Part shown: positions 1 through 8,978 of the stretch, piece after piece | Layout: each line of letters starts with the position of its first letter | Position numbering within the stretch: the stretch's first letter is position 1 | Source of the DNA: CAZEIW01 sp964512305 | GTDB taxonomy: Bacteria > Pseudomonadota > Gammaproteobacteria > Burkholderiales > Burkholderiaceae_F | Assembly: GCA_964512305.1 (NCBI GenBank) | Contig: CAZEIW010000142.1 | Span: 31,606-95,605 of the forward strand | DNA: 64,000 bases | Direction: 5' to 3' | The notes under the pieces: generated by a model | Told to the model about the DNA's origin: nothing | Database searches by the model: none | Seen by the model: the letters and a program-made list of their open reading frames with translations, nothing else | Made by a program: the position numbers and the translations under genes

Positions 1-349
1 CGTGGAGGGTCGCCCGCATCGCATCGGGCGCGACCCAGTTGTTGGTCGGGCCGGCGTCGTCGCGCGCCTGCGTGCAGATGAACGTGCGGTCCTCGACCCG
101 TGCGACATCGGTCGGGTCCGACCATGCGAGGTACGAATTGGGCCGCTTGACCGGGTCGAGGCGGCGCAAGGTTCCGGTTTCGACCATCTGCTGGCAGAGG
201 TGGTCGTACTCGGCCTTCGTACCGTCGCACCAGATCACCCGGTCGGGCCGGGTGAGCCGGGCGATATCCCGCACCCACTCGATCAGCTTGCGATGTCTTA
301 AAACGGCGGGGATGTCCGGCAGGAGGGTATCGGATGGCAGTGAACGCAT
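1..349 (-). CDS. pckG: Phosphoenolpyruvate carboxykinase (GTP), N-terminal part
   Basis: The first 116 residues of a GTP-type PEP carboxykinase, the gluconeogenic enzyme that makes PEP from oxaloacetate in the cytosol; the rest lies beyond the window edge. Family landmarks are the VIWCDG stretch (residues 38-43), DVARVEDRTFICT (81-93) and GPTNNW (100-105), all typical of the substrate-binding N-terminal domain. The ATG at 349 is the first start after an in-frame stop at 359-361. No strong ribosome site precedes it; a purine-rich AAAGACGA is the best candidate. Family identity is secure, but nothing can be said about the catalytic half. Confidence 0.9.
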   Translation of the reverse strand, partial: MRSLPSDTLLPDIPAVLRHRKLIEWVRDIARLTRPDRVIWCDGTKAEYDHLCQQMVETGTLRRLDPVKRPNSYLAWSDPTDVARVEDRTFICTQARDDAGPTNNWVAPDAMRATLH

Positions 350-499
350 GGTCGTCTTTCAGCGCGATCTGGATCTGCTCGCCGCAACGGGTTTCGCCGC
401 CGGTGCGCCCGTCGAAGCGGTGTCTTGCATGGGCCGCGGGGTGTCGCCGCTTTTCGGGGCGTGCAGTCTACTCCCTGCCGCGAGCAGGGGCGCAGGCAA

Positions 500-528
500 C
501 AAAAAGCCGGCAGCGAGGCCGGCTCTTG
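500..528 (-). terminator. Rho-independent terminator of the cold-shock gene
   Basis: On the minus strand a perfect 7-bp stem AGCCGGC/GCCGGCT (505-511 with 518-524) closes a 6-nt loop and is followed by TTTTTG. It lies 25 bp beyond the stop of the cold-shock gene and about 150 bp before the pckG start, so it separates the two units. Confidence 0.85.
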
Positions 529-552
529 CAAATCGGGAGCGGCTGTCGCCGC

Positions 553-759
553 TCAGGACAGTGGAACGATCTCGACTGCCTGCGGCCCCTTTTGCCCCTG
601 CTGCACCTGGTATTCGACGCGCTGGTTCTCTTTCAACGTGCGGAACCCTTTTGACTTGATCCCACTATAGTGCGCGAAGACGTCGCTCCCGCCATCGTCG
701 GGCTTGATGAAGCCGAAACCTTTGGTTTCGTTGAACCATTTCACAGTGCCGGTCGGCAT
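553..759 (-). CDS. Cold-shock domain protein (CspA family)
   Basis: A 68-residue single cold-shock domain, the usual full length of CspA-family RNA chaperones that melt mRNA secondary structure in the cytoplasm. RNP1 is KGFGFI (13-18) and RNP2 is the VFAHY segment (27-31); the WFN and aromatic surface residues are in place. It stands alone as a monocistronic unit with its own terminator downstream. Whether it is cold-induced or constitutive cannot be told, because bacteria carry several paralogues; a long upstream gap leaves room for a structured 5' leader. Confidence 0.95.
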   Translation of the reverse strand: MPTGTVKWFNETKGFGFIKPDDGGSDVFAHYSGIKSKGFRTLKENQRVEYQVQQGQKGPQAVEIVPLS

Positions 760-1146
760 GTCTCACTCTTCATGAAAATGCGCGGGAGGCGCCCGCGGCG
801 CGCAAGCGATTGGTGCGGGACAAGTGCCGGACCGTGGGGGGGTAATGCGACAAGAACTGCGATGGGGTAAGCAGGAGGAGCACTTGGAGCGAGCACTTGG
901 AGCCAGATGCTTTGGAGCCTTTGTGGAGACTTGAAGGCGCAAACTCACAGCGCAGAAATCGACTGCGAGCGGGAAATTACACCTTTCCCGGAGACGACGC
1001 CACCCCTAGATCGCGCTGATTCCGCGCTCGGAAAACCGATGTTGCTGGTTTCAGACACCCATCAACGAAGTCCATGACCCTTTGCGCGGTGCGGTCGGGA
1101 TCGCTCAGAGATTACTCAGTAAAAGTGCTCAGATTCGCGGGGCGAG
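760..1146. other. Intergenic region upstream of the cold-shock gene
   Basis: No gene is supported in these 387 bases. They would hold the promoter and 5' leader of the leftward cold-shock gene and the end of the leftward ABC exporter operon. A perfect 13-bp tandem duplication of GAGCACTTGGAGC lies at 878-890 and 891-903, followed by a degenerate third unit. No convincing promoter or terminator was recognised. Confidence 0.4.
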
Positions 1147-2316
1147 TCAGTCCGCGCGCAGCGCGTCGACGATGCGCATCCGCGCCGCCTTGAATGCCGG
1201 CAGCACGCCGCCGACGAATCCCATAACCACGGCGAACGCGAGGGACAGCGCGACGACCCGCGGCGTCAGGGCGAGGGAGAAGGCGAGCTCCGAAAACGAC
1301 TGGAAGTTGGTGGTCGAGATCGTGATCGCCTGCAGACCCGAAGCGGCGGCGAGGCCGGCGACCCCGCCGGCGAGCGCGAGCAGGAGCGCTTCGAGCAGGA
1401 AGGCGCCGAGGATCGAACGTCGCCTGAACCCGAGCGCGCGCAGCGTGCCGATCTCCGCGGTGCGGTTCGCGACCGATGCGTACATCGTGATCGTGGCGCC
1501 GATCATGGCGCCGAGCGAGAAGATCGCCGACAGCGTGAGGCCGAGCGTGCCGATGAAGGTCGACAGCTGGCGGGTCTGGTCCTCGTAATAGTCGCGCTCG
1601 CGCTTGACCTCCACCTTCAGCCGCGGCTCGGCCGCGAGCGCGGCGACCAGGGCCTCGAACGCGTCGCGGCGCGCCAGTTTCGCGACCACGGACGACACGT
1701 AGGTCTCGCGCCGGAAGGCCTGCCGCAGCTGGTCGAAGTCGCCCCAGATCTCGGAGTCGAACCCGGTGCCGCCGGCGTCGAACACGCCCACAACCGTCCA
1801 TTGCCTCTGCGCGAACCGAAGCGAGTGGCCGATCTCCACCCCGGCGAATTCGCGCGCGACGCTGCGCCCGACGACGATCTCGCTCGAGCCGGGCCGGAAC
1901 GCGCGCCCGGCGACGAAGCGCGCCTGCGGCCGCAGCACGAGGCCCACGGGGGCCATGCCGCGCACCGGAACGTTGCTCGGCTGGCCGGTGCCGGACTTCG
2001 GCAGCGAATTGAGGACCACGAGCTCGCCCGACGCGAGCGGCACGCCGCGCGCGTCGCGGGCGATCTGCGGCAGAACCGAGATCAGCCCGGCGTGCTCGAG
2101 GCCGAAGCCGCTCTGGATCTCGGTCTGCGAGCCCTTGCTGATGAACACCACGTTGTCCGCCGAGCCGGTCGCGACCATCGTGGCCTCGAGCCCGGCGTCG
2201 AGCATCAGCACCGCGGCGAACACGAACACCACCAGCGCCATTCCGGCCGCCGTCAGCAGCGTGGTCAGGCGGCGCACCCACAGGTTGCGGGCCACATAGG
2301 TCAGGGGCAGCGCCAT
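1147..2316 (-). CDS. ABC transporter permease, FtsX/MacB type (second permease)
   Basis: A 389-residue permease with the MacB/LolC layout: a first membrane segment near residues 15-38, a large periplasmic core domain of about 200 residues, and three membrane segments in the C-terminal FtsX domain (roughly 265-375). It is the last gene of a leftward operon of adaptor, ATPase, permease, permease; 15 bp separate it from the permease upstream. Such systems drive export or lipoprotein/envelope transfer by mechanotransmission rather than through a channel. The substrate is unknown. The two permeases are different proteins, so a heterodimer is likely. Confidence 0.85.
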   Translation of the reverse strand: MALPLTYVARNLWVRRLTTLLTAAGMALVVFVFAAVLMLDAGLEATMVATGSADNVVFISKGSQTEIQSGFGLEHAGLISVLPQIARDARGVPLASGELVVLNSLPKSGTGQPSNVPVRGMAPVGLVLRPQARFVAGRAFRPGSSEIVVGRSVAREFAGVEIGHSLRFAQRQWTVVGVFDAGGTGFDSEIWGDFDQLRQAFRRETYVSSVVAKLARRDAFEALVAALAAEPRLKVEVKRERDYYEDQTRQLSTFIGTLGLTLSAIFSLGAMIGATITMYASVANRTAEIGTLRALGFRRRSILGAFLLEALLLALAGGVAGLAAASGLQAITISTTNFQSFSELAFSLALTPRVVALSLAFAVVMGFVGGVLPAFKAARMRIVDALRAD

Positions 2317-2331
2317 GCGGACAGGCCCGGT

Positions 2332-3495
2332 TCAGCCGACGTGGCGCAGGCCGTCGACGATCCTGATCCGGGCCGCGCGCAGCATCGGCGCCAGCGCCGC
2401 CAGCACGCCGATGGCGGCCGCCGCGGCGAGCTGCAGCGCGTAGGTCTCGGGCGCGACCACGAAGCGGGCGAAGATGCTCTTGCCGATCGAGTCGAAGAAC
2501 ACCTTCGCGACGACCGGGGTCAGGGCGGTCGCGGCCGCGCAGCCGAGCGCGGCGAGCACCAGGCTCTCGGTCAGTATCAGCCTGGCGACGAAGGCCGGGC
2601 CGAACCCGAGCGCCTTGAGCGTCGCGTACTCGGCGAGCCGCTCGCGGGCGGTCATCGCCATCGTGTTCGCCGCCACCGCGAGGATGATGGCGATGACGAC
2701 GTACGAGACGCCGGACACGACCTTGATGATGGTGGCGAACATCGCGAGGAAGTTCAGCTGGAACGACTTCTCCGACTCGCTGATCGTGGCGGCGATCGAG
2801 TTGGCGAATTCGCCGTCGATCCTGCGCGCGACCTCCGCCACCCGCGACGGGTCGTCGACCTGGACCAGGAACACGCCGACCTGGTCGGCCGCGTCCGGCC
2901 CCCAGTTCTTCCGCATCCATTCGTTGAGCAGCTCGTAGTGGAAGTACATCTGGCGCGTGATCGTGGTCTCGTCGCGGCCGTCGTAGATCGCCCGCACGTT
3001 GAACTCCCAGGTGCCGGGGTAGATCGTTCCGCGAAGCTGAAGCCGGTCGCCGATGCGGAACCCGTAGAGGTTGGCGAGCTGGCGCCCGATCGCGCAGCCC
3101 TGGCGGTCGCGCAGCAGGTCCTGCAGCTCGCCGGGGGAGACGACGAACTCGGGGTAGATGCGGAACAGGATGTCGAGGTCGACCGCGTCCTGCGCGAAGA
3201 AGTGCTTCTCGTCCTTCCAGATCCCGCCGAACCAGTTCGCCGCCGCGATCCGGCGAACGCCGTCGATCGCGCGGATCTTGTCGCGGTAGTACGAGGGCAT
3301 CGTGAAGGTGAGCGAGATCGCGTTGCGGGTGATGATCCGGTTGGCCCCCGCCATCTCGACGCCGGCGTACCAGGAGTCGACCACCGTGCGCAGCAGGCCG
3401 AACGCGAGCAGCGCGATCGCCAGCCCCAGCAGCGTGAGCGCCGAGCGCAGCCGCGCGCGGAACGCGTTGCGCCAGATCAGCCTCAGTGTGAACAC
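2332..3495 (-). CDS. ABC transporter permease, FtsX/MacB type (first permease)
   Basis: A 387-residue FtsX-family permease starting MFTLRLIWRNAFRARLRSAL, with one N-terminal membrane segment (about 17-38), a MacB-like periplasmic core, and three C-terminal membrane segments starting near residue 257. It lies between the ATPase gene (25-bp gap) and the second permease. It has the same architecture as that permease but low sequence similarity, which suggests an old duplication and an asymmetric membrane complex. The exported compound cannot be predicted. Confidence 0.85.
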   Translation of the reverse strand: MFTLRLIWRNAFRARLRSALTLLGLAIALLAFGLLRTVVDSWYAGVEMAGANRIITRNAISLTFTMPSYYRDKIRAIDGVRRIAAANWFGGIWKDEKHFFAQDAVDLDILFRIYPEFVVSPGELQDLLRDRQGCAIGRQLANLYGFRIGDRLQLRGTIYPGTWEFNVRAIYDGRDETTITRQMYFHYELLNEWMRKNWGPDAADQVGVFLVQVDDPSRVAEVARRIDGEFANSIAATISESEKSFQLNFLAMFATIIKVVSGVSYVVIAIILAVAANTMAMTARERLAEYATLKALGFGPAFVARLILTESLVLAALGCAAATALTPVVAKVFFDSIGKSIFARFVVAPETYALQLAAAAAIGVLAALAPMLRAARIRIVDGLRHVG

Positions 3496-3520
3496 GGCTT
3501 GCGCCTTCGGCGAGCGAACG

Positions 3521-4264
3521 TCAGTGAGCGAACGGCGAAGTGTCGCTCAGCTGCCCCTTGTCGAGATAGATCAGGTGGCGCGCCGCATCCGCCGCGCGCG
3601 GGTCGTGCGTGACCATCGCGATCGTCTTGCCGAGCTCGGCGTTGAGCCTGCCCAGCAGCTTGAGGATATCGGCGGCGGAGTTCCGGTCGAGGTCCCCGGT
3701 CGGCTCGTCGGCGATGATCAGCAGCGGATCCGTCACCAGCGCGCGCGCGATCGCGACCCGTTGCTGCTGGCCGCCGGACAGCTCGTTAGGGCGATGCCGG
3801 GCGCGGTCCGACAGGCCGACCAGCTCGAGCATCAGTCTTGCGCGCTCGCGGCGCTCGCGGCGGGACAGGCCCGTGAGCAGCAGCGGCAGCTCGACGTTCT
3901 CGAACGCGTCGAGCACCGGCATCAGGTTGTAGAACTGGAACACGAATCCCACGCTGCGCGCCCGCCACGATGCGAGCTCGCCCTCCGACAGGCGCGTAAT
4001 GTCCAGGCCGTCGACCAGAACCTCGCCGCCGTCGGGCTTGTCGATTCCCGCGACCAGGTTGAGCAGCGTCGACTTGCCGGACCCGGACGGACCCATCAGC
4101 GCGACGAACTCGCCGTGCCCGATCGCGAGGCTGACGTCGATCAGCACAGGCACGAGCTGGTCGCCGCGGCGGTAGCTCTTGCTCACGTGCCGCAGGCGGA
4201 GCAGCGCCGCGTCGGGCGCGGCGGCATCCGGCGCGCCCGGCTGGACCGGTCCGCCGGGCGTCAT
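3521..4264 (-). CDS. ABC transporter ATP-binding protein, MacB/LolD type
   Basis: A 247-residue cytoplasmic ATPase that powers the two downstream permeases. Walker A is GPSGSGKST (58-66), the ABC signature LSGGQQQ (162-168), and Walker B LLIIADEPTGDLD (181-193); the ADEPTGDLD wording is characteristic of the LolD/MacB/FtsE branch. The frame stays open far upstream, but the ATG at 4264 overlaps the stop of the adaptor gene as ATGA, fits the usual length, and implies translational coupling, so longer starts are rejected. Confidence 0.92.
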   Translation of the reverse strand: MTPGGPVQPGAPDAAAPDAALLRLRHVSKSYRRGDQLVPVLIDVSLAIGHGEFVALMGPSGSGKSTLLNLVAGIDKPDGGEVLVDGLDITRLSEGELASWRARSVGFVFQFYNLMPVLDAFENVELPLLLTGLSRRERRERARLMLELVGLSDRARHRPNELSGGQQQRVAIARALVTDPLLIIADEPTGDLDRNSAADILKLLGRLNAELGKTIAMVTHDPRAADAARHLIYLDKGQLSDTSPFAH

Positions 4265-5565
4265 TTCTTCGCGGCCGTCACGCGCGCGCCCTCGCGCAGG
4301 CCGGCCGGCGCTCCGATCAGCACGCGCGTTCCCGGCGCCGCGCCCTCCACCCGAACCAGATCGCCGATGGCGGCGCCGATCGTGACCGGGGACAGCCTGG
4401 CGCGGCCCGCGACCGGCGCCGGCGCTTCCGTGGCGGGGTGGTCGGCGCCGGCCGGATCGCCGCCCGTTCCCGGGCCCGATTCGGCGGCGACGAGCCACAG
4501 CCAGGTCCTGCCGTCCCGCTTGACGACGGCCTCGGGCCGCACCGCGGGCACCGGCGTGCGTTCGTCGGCGCGCAGGCGCCGCTTCAGAAAGGTCACCTTG
4601 GCGCTCATGTCGGGAAGGACCCGAGGGTCGGTCTCGTCGAACCTGACCTTGACGGTCAGCGTGGCCTTCGCGCGGTCGACGGTCGGGACGATGCGGCTGA
4701 CGCTGCCCGCCAGGCGGAGTTGCGGGAACGCGTCGAGCGAGATCTCGCCCGGCGTGCCGACGCCGATCTCGGCGATCGACGATTCCGATACGTCGGCCTC
4801 GACCTCGAGCGTGCTCATGTCCGCCATCGTGACTACCGCGCCCGTGGTCCCCGAGGCGGCGGAAAACGGCGTCAGGATGTCGCCGACGTTGGCGTTCTTC
4901 GTCAGCACGACGCCGCCGAACGGGGCCTTGATCAGCGTCTGATCGACCGCGACCTGCGCTGCGTGCAGGTTCGCCTGCGCCACGCCCACCTGGGCGGCAA
5001 ACGCGGCCGTCGACGCCCGGGCCTTGTCGTTGCGGGCCGCCGCCGAGTCGACCTCCGCGTCGGAGATGAAATGCCGCTGGGCGAGGTCGCGCGCGCGCGC
5101 CAGGGCGCGCGCGGCGTCGGCCGCCTCGGCCTCGGCCTGCAGCAGGTTGGCGCGGGCCGCCTCGACGCCCGCCGCGGCCTGATCGCGCTGCGCGGCGACG
5201 TCGCGGTTCTCGAGGCGTGCGATCACCTCGTCGCGCGCGACGCGCTGTCCTTCCTGGACCCCGAGCCATTCGAGGCGCCCGGTCGCCTTGCTCGATACCG
5301 ATGCCCTGCGTGCCGCGGAGACGTGCCCGGTCGCATTGAGGAGCGCGATCGCCTGCGAAGGATAGGCGGCCGTGACGCTGCCGAACTCGACCTCGACCGG
5401 CCGCCCGCGCTGCGCCCCGCTCCATGCGGCGGCCGCGACGATCGCGGCGGCCGCGACCCACACCCATGCGCGCCGCCACCAGGGCCTGCGCCGGGTCAGG
5501 CCCGCGCGCAGCGAGCGATCGATGGCGAGCTTGTCGAGCGGCGTGTCGGCGTCGGCGGGAGCCAT
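4261..5565 (-). CDS. Periplasmic adaptor (MacA/HlyD family) of the ABC exporter
   Basis: A 434-residue membrane-fusion protein. One membrane anchor lies at about 33-48, followed by a biotinyl-lipoyl-like half motif, a long alpha-helical hairpin rich in Ala, Glu and Arg (about 115-230), a second lipoyl half around KAPFGGVV, and beta-barrel domains. It would bridge the inner-membrane ABC complex to an outer-membrane TolC-like channel; no tolC-like gene is in the window. It is the first gene of a four-gene operon and its stop overlaps the start of the ATPase gene. Confidence 0.88.
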   Translation of the reverse strand: MAPADADTPLDKLAIDRSLRAGLTRRRPWWRRAWVWVAAAAIVAAAAWSGAQRGRPVEVEFGSVTAAYPSQAIALLNATGHVSAARRASVSSKATGRLEWLGVQEGQRVARDEVIARLENRDVAAQRDQAAAGVEAARANLLQAEAEAADAARALARARDLAQRHFISDAEVDSAAARNDKARASTAAFAAQVGVAQANLHAAQVAVDQTLIKAPFGGVVLTKNANVGDILTPFSAASGTTGAVVTMADMSTLEVEADVSESSIAEIGVGTPGEISLDAFPQLRLAGSVSRIVPTVDRAKATLTVKVRFDETDPRVLPDMSAKVTFLKRRLRADERTPVPAVRPEAVVKRDGRTWLWLVAAESGPGTGGDPAGADHPATEAPAPVAGRARLSPVTIGAAIGDLVRVEGAAPGTRVLIGAPAGLREGARVTAAKK

Positions 5566-5693
5566 GGCGGCGGAAAGTCGGGCGGATCAGGAGTCGGCAT
5601 GCTAATGGAAGCGGCGCATCCGACCCGTGACCGGTTCCGCGCGGCGGCCCCGGGCGTCTTGCCAGAGCGGGTCGGGCGATGCGCGCCGATGCG

Positions 5694-6485
5694 CTAGGCG
5701 TCGTAGACGTGGTCCTGATCGGGAAATGCGCCGCTGCGCACGGCCTCGACGTAGGCGCGCAGGGCGCCTTCGATCGAGCCTCCCTCGGGAAGGAAATTCC
5801 TGACGAAGCGCGGCCGCCTGCCGGCACCGACGCCCAGCATGTCGTACAGGACCAGGACCTGCGCGTGGCAGGCCGGGCTCGCGCCGATGCCGATCGTGAT
5901 GGCGCCGCTTTGCAGCGCGATCGCGCGGGCGACCGGCTCGGGCACCGCCTCGATCACGAGCATGGCCGCGCCGGCCTGCTCGACCGCGCGCGCCGCCGAG
6001 ACGACGCGCTCGCCCGCTTCGCCGCGCCCCTGGACCCGGTATCCGCCGAACGCGTTCACGTGCTGCGGAGTCAGGCCGACGTGCGCGCACACCGGGATCC
6101 CGCGCTCGACCAGGAAGGCGATCGTCGGAGCCATCTCGGCGCCGCCTTCGAGCTTGACCATCTGCGCGCCCGACTGCATCAGGATCGCGGCGTTCTCGAA
6201 CGCCTGCGCCGGGCTGCGCTGGTACGAGCCGAACGGCATGTCGGCGACGATCCAGGCGCGCGGGGCGCCGCGCGCGACCGCGCGCGTGTGGTAGGCGACG
6301 TCGGCCAGCGTGACCGGCAGCGTCGAATCGTGCCCCTGGATCACCATGCCAAGCGAATCGCCGATCAGCAGCATGTCGACTCCGGCCGCGTCGAGCATCG
6401 CCGCGAAGCTGGCGTCGTAGCAGGTCAGCATCGAAAGCTTGCGTTCGCCGGCGAGCCGGCGCAGGTCGTGCAATGTGGTTCGCAT
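5694..6485 (-). CDS. panB: 3-methyl-2-oxobutanoate hydroxymethyltransferase
   Basis: A 263-residue PanB, full length for the family. It makes ketopantoate from 2-oxoisovalerate and methylene-tetrahydrofolate, the first committed step of pantothenate and CoA synthesis in the cytosol. IGDSLGMV (41-48) and ADMPFGSY (81-88) carry the magnesium-binding aspartates (D43, D82), and the VNAFGGY region follows. It lies 12 bp after mnmE and could be cotranscribed with it. No panC was found nearby. Confidence 0.96.
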   Translation of the reverse strand: MRTTLHDLRRLAGERKLSMLTCYDASFAAMLDAAGVDMLLIGDSLGMVIQGHDSTLPVTLADVAYHTRAVARGAPRAWIVADMPFGSYQRSPAQAFENAAILMQSGAQMVKLEGGAEMAPTIAFLVERGIPVCAHVGLTPQHVNAFGGYRVQGRGEAGERVVSAARAVEQAGAAMLVIEAVPEPVARAIALQSGAITIGIGASPACHAQVLVLYDMLGVGAGRRPRFVRNFLPEGGSIEGALRAYVEAVRSGAFPDQDHVYDA

Positions 6486-6497
6486 CGCGTCCGCTCC

Positions 6498-7877
6498 TTA
6501 CTTTCCGATGCAAAAACGGCTGAAGATCCGCCCCAGCAGGTCCTCGGTCGAGACCTCTCCGGTGATCTGGCCCAGCGCGCCCGCGGCCAGCCGCAGTTCC
6601 TCGGCGAACAGCTCGAGTCGTTCGACGCGGGCCTGCGCCTGTGCCGACTCCAGGTGATGGGCGGCCTGCGCCAGCGCCTGCAGGTGGCGCTCGTGCGCGA
6701 GGAAGACCGTCTCGCCGCTCGCATCGCCCTCCCAGCCGGCAACGCGCAGCAATTCGCGGCGCAACGACGGCAGGCCCGCGCCGGTCATGGCCGACAGATA
6801 GATGCGGCCGTCGCGCGCGCCCGGCGCGTCGCCGCTCAGGTCGATCTTGTTGCACACGATGAGCCGCGCCGCCCGCCCGGCCGCCGGCGCCAGCAGGGCC
6901 GCGGCCGCCCCGGGCGCCGTCGGCTCGCGCTCGGCGGCATCGACGACCTGCACGATCAAGTCGGCTTGCGCCGCCGCGGCGAGGGTGCGCTCGATGCCGA
7001 TCTTCTCGATCGCATCGGAGGTATCGCGAAGGCCCGCGGTATCGATGACATTGAGCACGATCCCGTCGATCTCGATCCGCCGCTCGATCCTGTCGCGCGT
7101 CGTGCCCGGCAACGGCGTCACGATCGCGACGTCGTCGCCGGCGAGCGCATTGAGCAGGCTCGACTTGCCGACGTTGGGGGCGCCGACCAGCGCCACCGCG
7201 AGACCCTCGCGCAGCACCGCGCCCTGGCGCGCGCGCGTGCGCAGGCCGGCCAGCGCCTGCGCCGCGCGCTGCAGGCGGCCGCGCGCGTCGGCGGCCTCGA
7301 GAAAATCGATCTCCTCGTCCGGAAAGTCGAGCGTCGCCTCGGTGAGCGCGCGCAAGTCGACCAGCTCATCGGCCAGCGCGCGCGCCGCGCGCGAGAACTC
7401 GCCGGCCAGCGAGCGGACGGCGCTGCGCGCGGCCGCCTCGCTGCCGGCCTCGATCAGGTCGGCAACCGCCTCGGCCTGCGCCAGGTCGAGGCGCTCGTTC
7501 AGGAACGCGCGGCGCGTGAACTCGCCCGGCTCCGCCACCCGCGCGCCGAGCTCCCGGCCGGCTTCCAGGCAGCGCGCCAGAAGCAGGCGAAGCACGACCG
7601 GACCGCCGTGGCCTTGCAGCTCGAGCACGGTCTCGCCGGTATAGGAATGCGGCGCCGGATACAGGATCGCGATGCCGTCGTCGAGCGCGCGCCCGCGCGC
7701 ATCGAGGAAGCGGCAGTAGGTCGCGTGGCGCGGCTGCAGGCGTTCCGCGCGCCGGGCGCCGAGCACGCCATCGACGATCGCGCCGATCGATGCCCCGGAG
7801 ATGCGAACGACGCCGACGCCGGCGCGCCCGGGCGCGGTGGCGATTGCGACGATCGGATCACTATCGGTCGGCAGCAT
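6498..7877 (-). CDS. mnmE: tRNA modification GTPase MnmE
   Basis: A 459-residue MnmE (TrmE), which with MnmG modifies U34 of certain tRNAs. The N-terminal tetrahydrofolate-binding domain begins PIVAIATAPGRAG; the G domain has GAPNVGKSS (232-240), TTRD (259-262), DTAGL (279-283) and NKID; the protein ends in the signature CIGK. The frame is open further upstream, but the ATG at 7877 gives the family length. Its GAGG lies about 14 nt from the ATG, further than usual, with a complementary CCTC between them that could pair with it, so initiation may be weak or structured. Confidence 0.95.
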   Translation of the reverse strand: MLPTDSDPIVAIATAPGRAGVGVVRISGASIGAIVDGVLGARRAERLQPRHATYCRFLDARGRALDDGIAILYPAPHSYTGETVLELQGHGGPVVLRLLLARCLEAGRELGARVAEPGEFTRRAFLNERLDLAQAEAVADLIEAGSEAAARSAVRSLAGEFSRAARALADELVDLRALTEATLDFPDEEIDFLEAADARGRLQRAAQALAGLRTRARQGAVLREGLAVALVGAPNVGKSSLLNALAGDDVAIVTPLPGTTRDRIERRIEIDGIVLNVIDTAGLRDTSDAIEKIGIERTLAAAAQADLIVQVVDAAEREPTAPGAAAALLAPAAGRAARLIVCNKIDLSGDAPGARDGRIYLSAMTGAGLPSLRRELLRVAGWEGDASGETVFLAHERHLQALAQAAHHLESAQAQARVERLELFAEELRLAAGALGQITGEVSTEDLLGRIFSRFCIGK

Positions 7878-8175
7878 GGGAGGAAATTTAACCTCGATAA
7901 GCTCGCCGCGTGAGCGCCGACGAAGCTCGCCCGGACCGGGAGCGACCTCAGAGCCGCACCCCGTGCACCGGGCGCCGGGGCCCGGTCCCGTACCGCGGAG
8001 CCCAATCTGAAGACGGCTTAAACCTCCCACCCGGTGTCGACCGGGAGCGATTCCCAAACGCGCATGTCAACGGCCGGCGATGGTATCGCGTTATCGAATG
8101 CGCGCGCCGCGTCTCGAACCCGAACATGGACGCGCTCTGCCCTATCAATCCCGACCAACTTTGACGGAAATCCAG

Positions 8176-8421
8176 ATGAAGAAGCTCCTTGCTGTGCTGA
8201 TCACCGCCCTGTTCGCCGCCGGCGGCGCCTTTGCCGAAGACATGAAGAAGGACGAGGGCAAGAAGGCGGAAGCCAAGACCGAAATGAAGAAGGAAGATGG
8301 CAAGAAGGCCGAGAAGAAGGAAATGAAGAAGGCCGAGAAGAAGGAGATGAAGAAGGAAGCCAAGAAGGACGGCAAGAAGGAAGACAAGAAGGAAGACAAG
8401 AAGGAAGAAGCGAAGAAGTAA
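8176..8421 (+). CDS. Small lysine-rich exported protein
   Basis: An 81-residue protein with a clear signal peptide (MKKLLAVLITALFAAGGAFA, cut after residue 20). The mature part is made almost wholly of Lys, Glu, Ala, Asp and Met in short repeats such as KKEMKKAEKKEMKK. It is strongly charged and probably disordered or helical in the periplasm. No family is recognised and no function can be assigned. The ATG at 8176 is chosen because it starts the signal peptide. A second gene with a very similar leader follows at 8672. A terminator lies 35 bp downstream. Confidence 0.7.
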   Translation: MKKLLAVLITALFAAGGAFAEDMKKDEGKKAEAKTEMKKEDGKKAEKKEMKKAEKKEMKKEAKKDGKKEDKKEDKKEEAKK

Positions 8422-8455
8422 TCGGCAGAGCGAACGACCGGGCTTTTTGGCTGGG

Positions 8456-8483
8456 AAGGCAGGCCCCGCGCCTGCCTTTATTC
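8456..8483 (+). terminator. Rho-independent terminator
   Basis: A perfect 8-bp stem AAGGCAGG/CCTGCCTT (8456-8463 with 8471-8478) with a 7-nt loop is followed by TTATT, 35 bp after the stop of the lysine-rich gene. Confidence 0.75.
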
Positions 8484-8671
8484 ATGCCCACTGCAGCATC
8501 ATCCGTGCGGATTCGCCTCGCCGACGGTGGGCGCCGGACCGCCGGGGTCAACCGTCGCCGTCCATCGGGCGTTCAAGGCAAACGGCGGGTTCCCGCCCCG
8601 GCCTGCGGCTCATCGATCTTGCAGCCGGGACAGGCGCCTTCTCCCCCACTTGCCTCCGATAGGGTAATTCG

Positions 8672-8950
8672 ATGAAAAACCTGATTGCCATTCTGATTTC
8701 CGGGCTGTTTGCCGCCGGGGCTGCGGTTGCGCAGACCACGGCGAACCCGTCTCCGGCCCCGGCTCCTGCGATGGCGGCGCCGAGCAAGGCCGCGCCGGCT
8801 GCGGCGCCAGCCGCTGCGGCCGATACCAAGGGCGACGCGGCGAAGTCGGCCAAGAAGCCCAAGACCAAGAAGCACGCCAAGAGCACGAAGAAGGCGGCCA
8901 AGACCGAATCGGCCAAGACCGAACCGAAGCCCATGGAGCCCTCGAAGTAA
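8672..8950 (+). CDS. Small Ala/Pro/Lys-rich exported protein
   Basis: A 92-residue protein. Its signal peptide (MKNLIAILISGLFAAGAAVA) closely matches that of the gene at 8176, but the mature part differs: an Ala/Pro-rich segment (about 21-55) followed by a Lys/Thr/Ala-rich basic tail resembling histone H1 or AlgP-type tails. It is probably a secreted or periplasmic disordered basic protein. The function is unknown. The leader similarity points to duplication followed by divergence of the low-complexity part. It is flanked by its own terminator. Confidence 0.65.
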   Translation: MKNLIAILISGLFAAGAAVAQTTANPSPAPAPAMAAPSKAAPAAAPAAAADTKGDAAKSAKKPKTKKHAKSTKKAAKTESAKTEPKPMEPSK

Positions 8951-8978
8951 GTTCGAGCTTCGTCGGCCCGGGCATCCG

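Noticed and set aside
878..903. 13-bp perfect tandem duplication as an operator
   Set aside because: Only two clean units, no symmetry, and no regulator nearby; noted within the intergenic entry only.
1801..3612. A 603-codon rightward open frame across the ABC permeases
   Set aside because: It is antisense to two clear FtsX-type permeases. Its product is Arg/Asp/His-rich with no domain, typical of a GC-rich shadow frame.
3521..5827. An apparent 768-residue fusion of a long N-terminus with the ABC ATPase
   Set aside because: The extra N-terminus is antifamily, Arg-rich sequence in the shadow of the adaptor gene; the ATGA overlap at 4264 gives the correct start.
8270..8418. Repetitive AAGAAGGA tract as a CRISPR or satellite
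   Set aside because: It is in frame in a small gene with a signal peptide and reads as Lys/Glu repeats; there are no spacer-repeat units.
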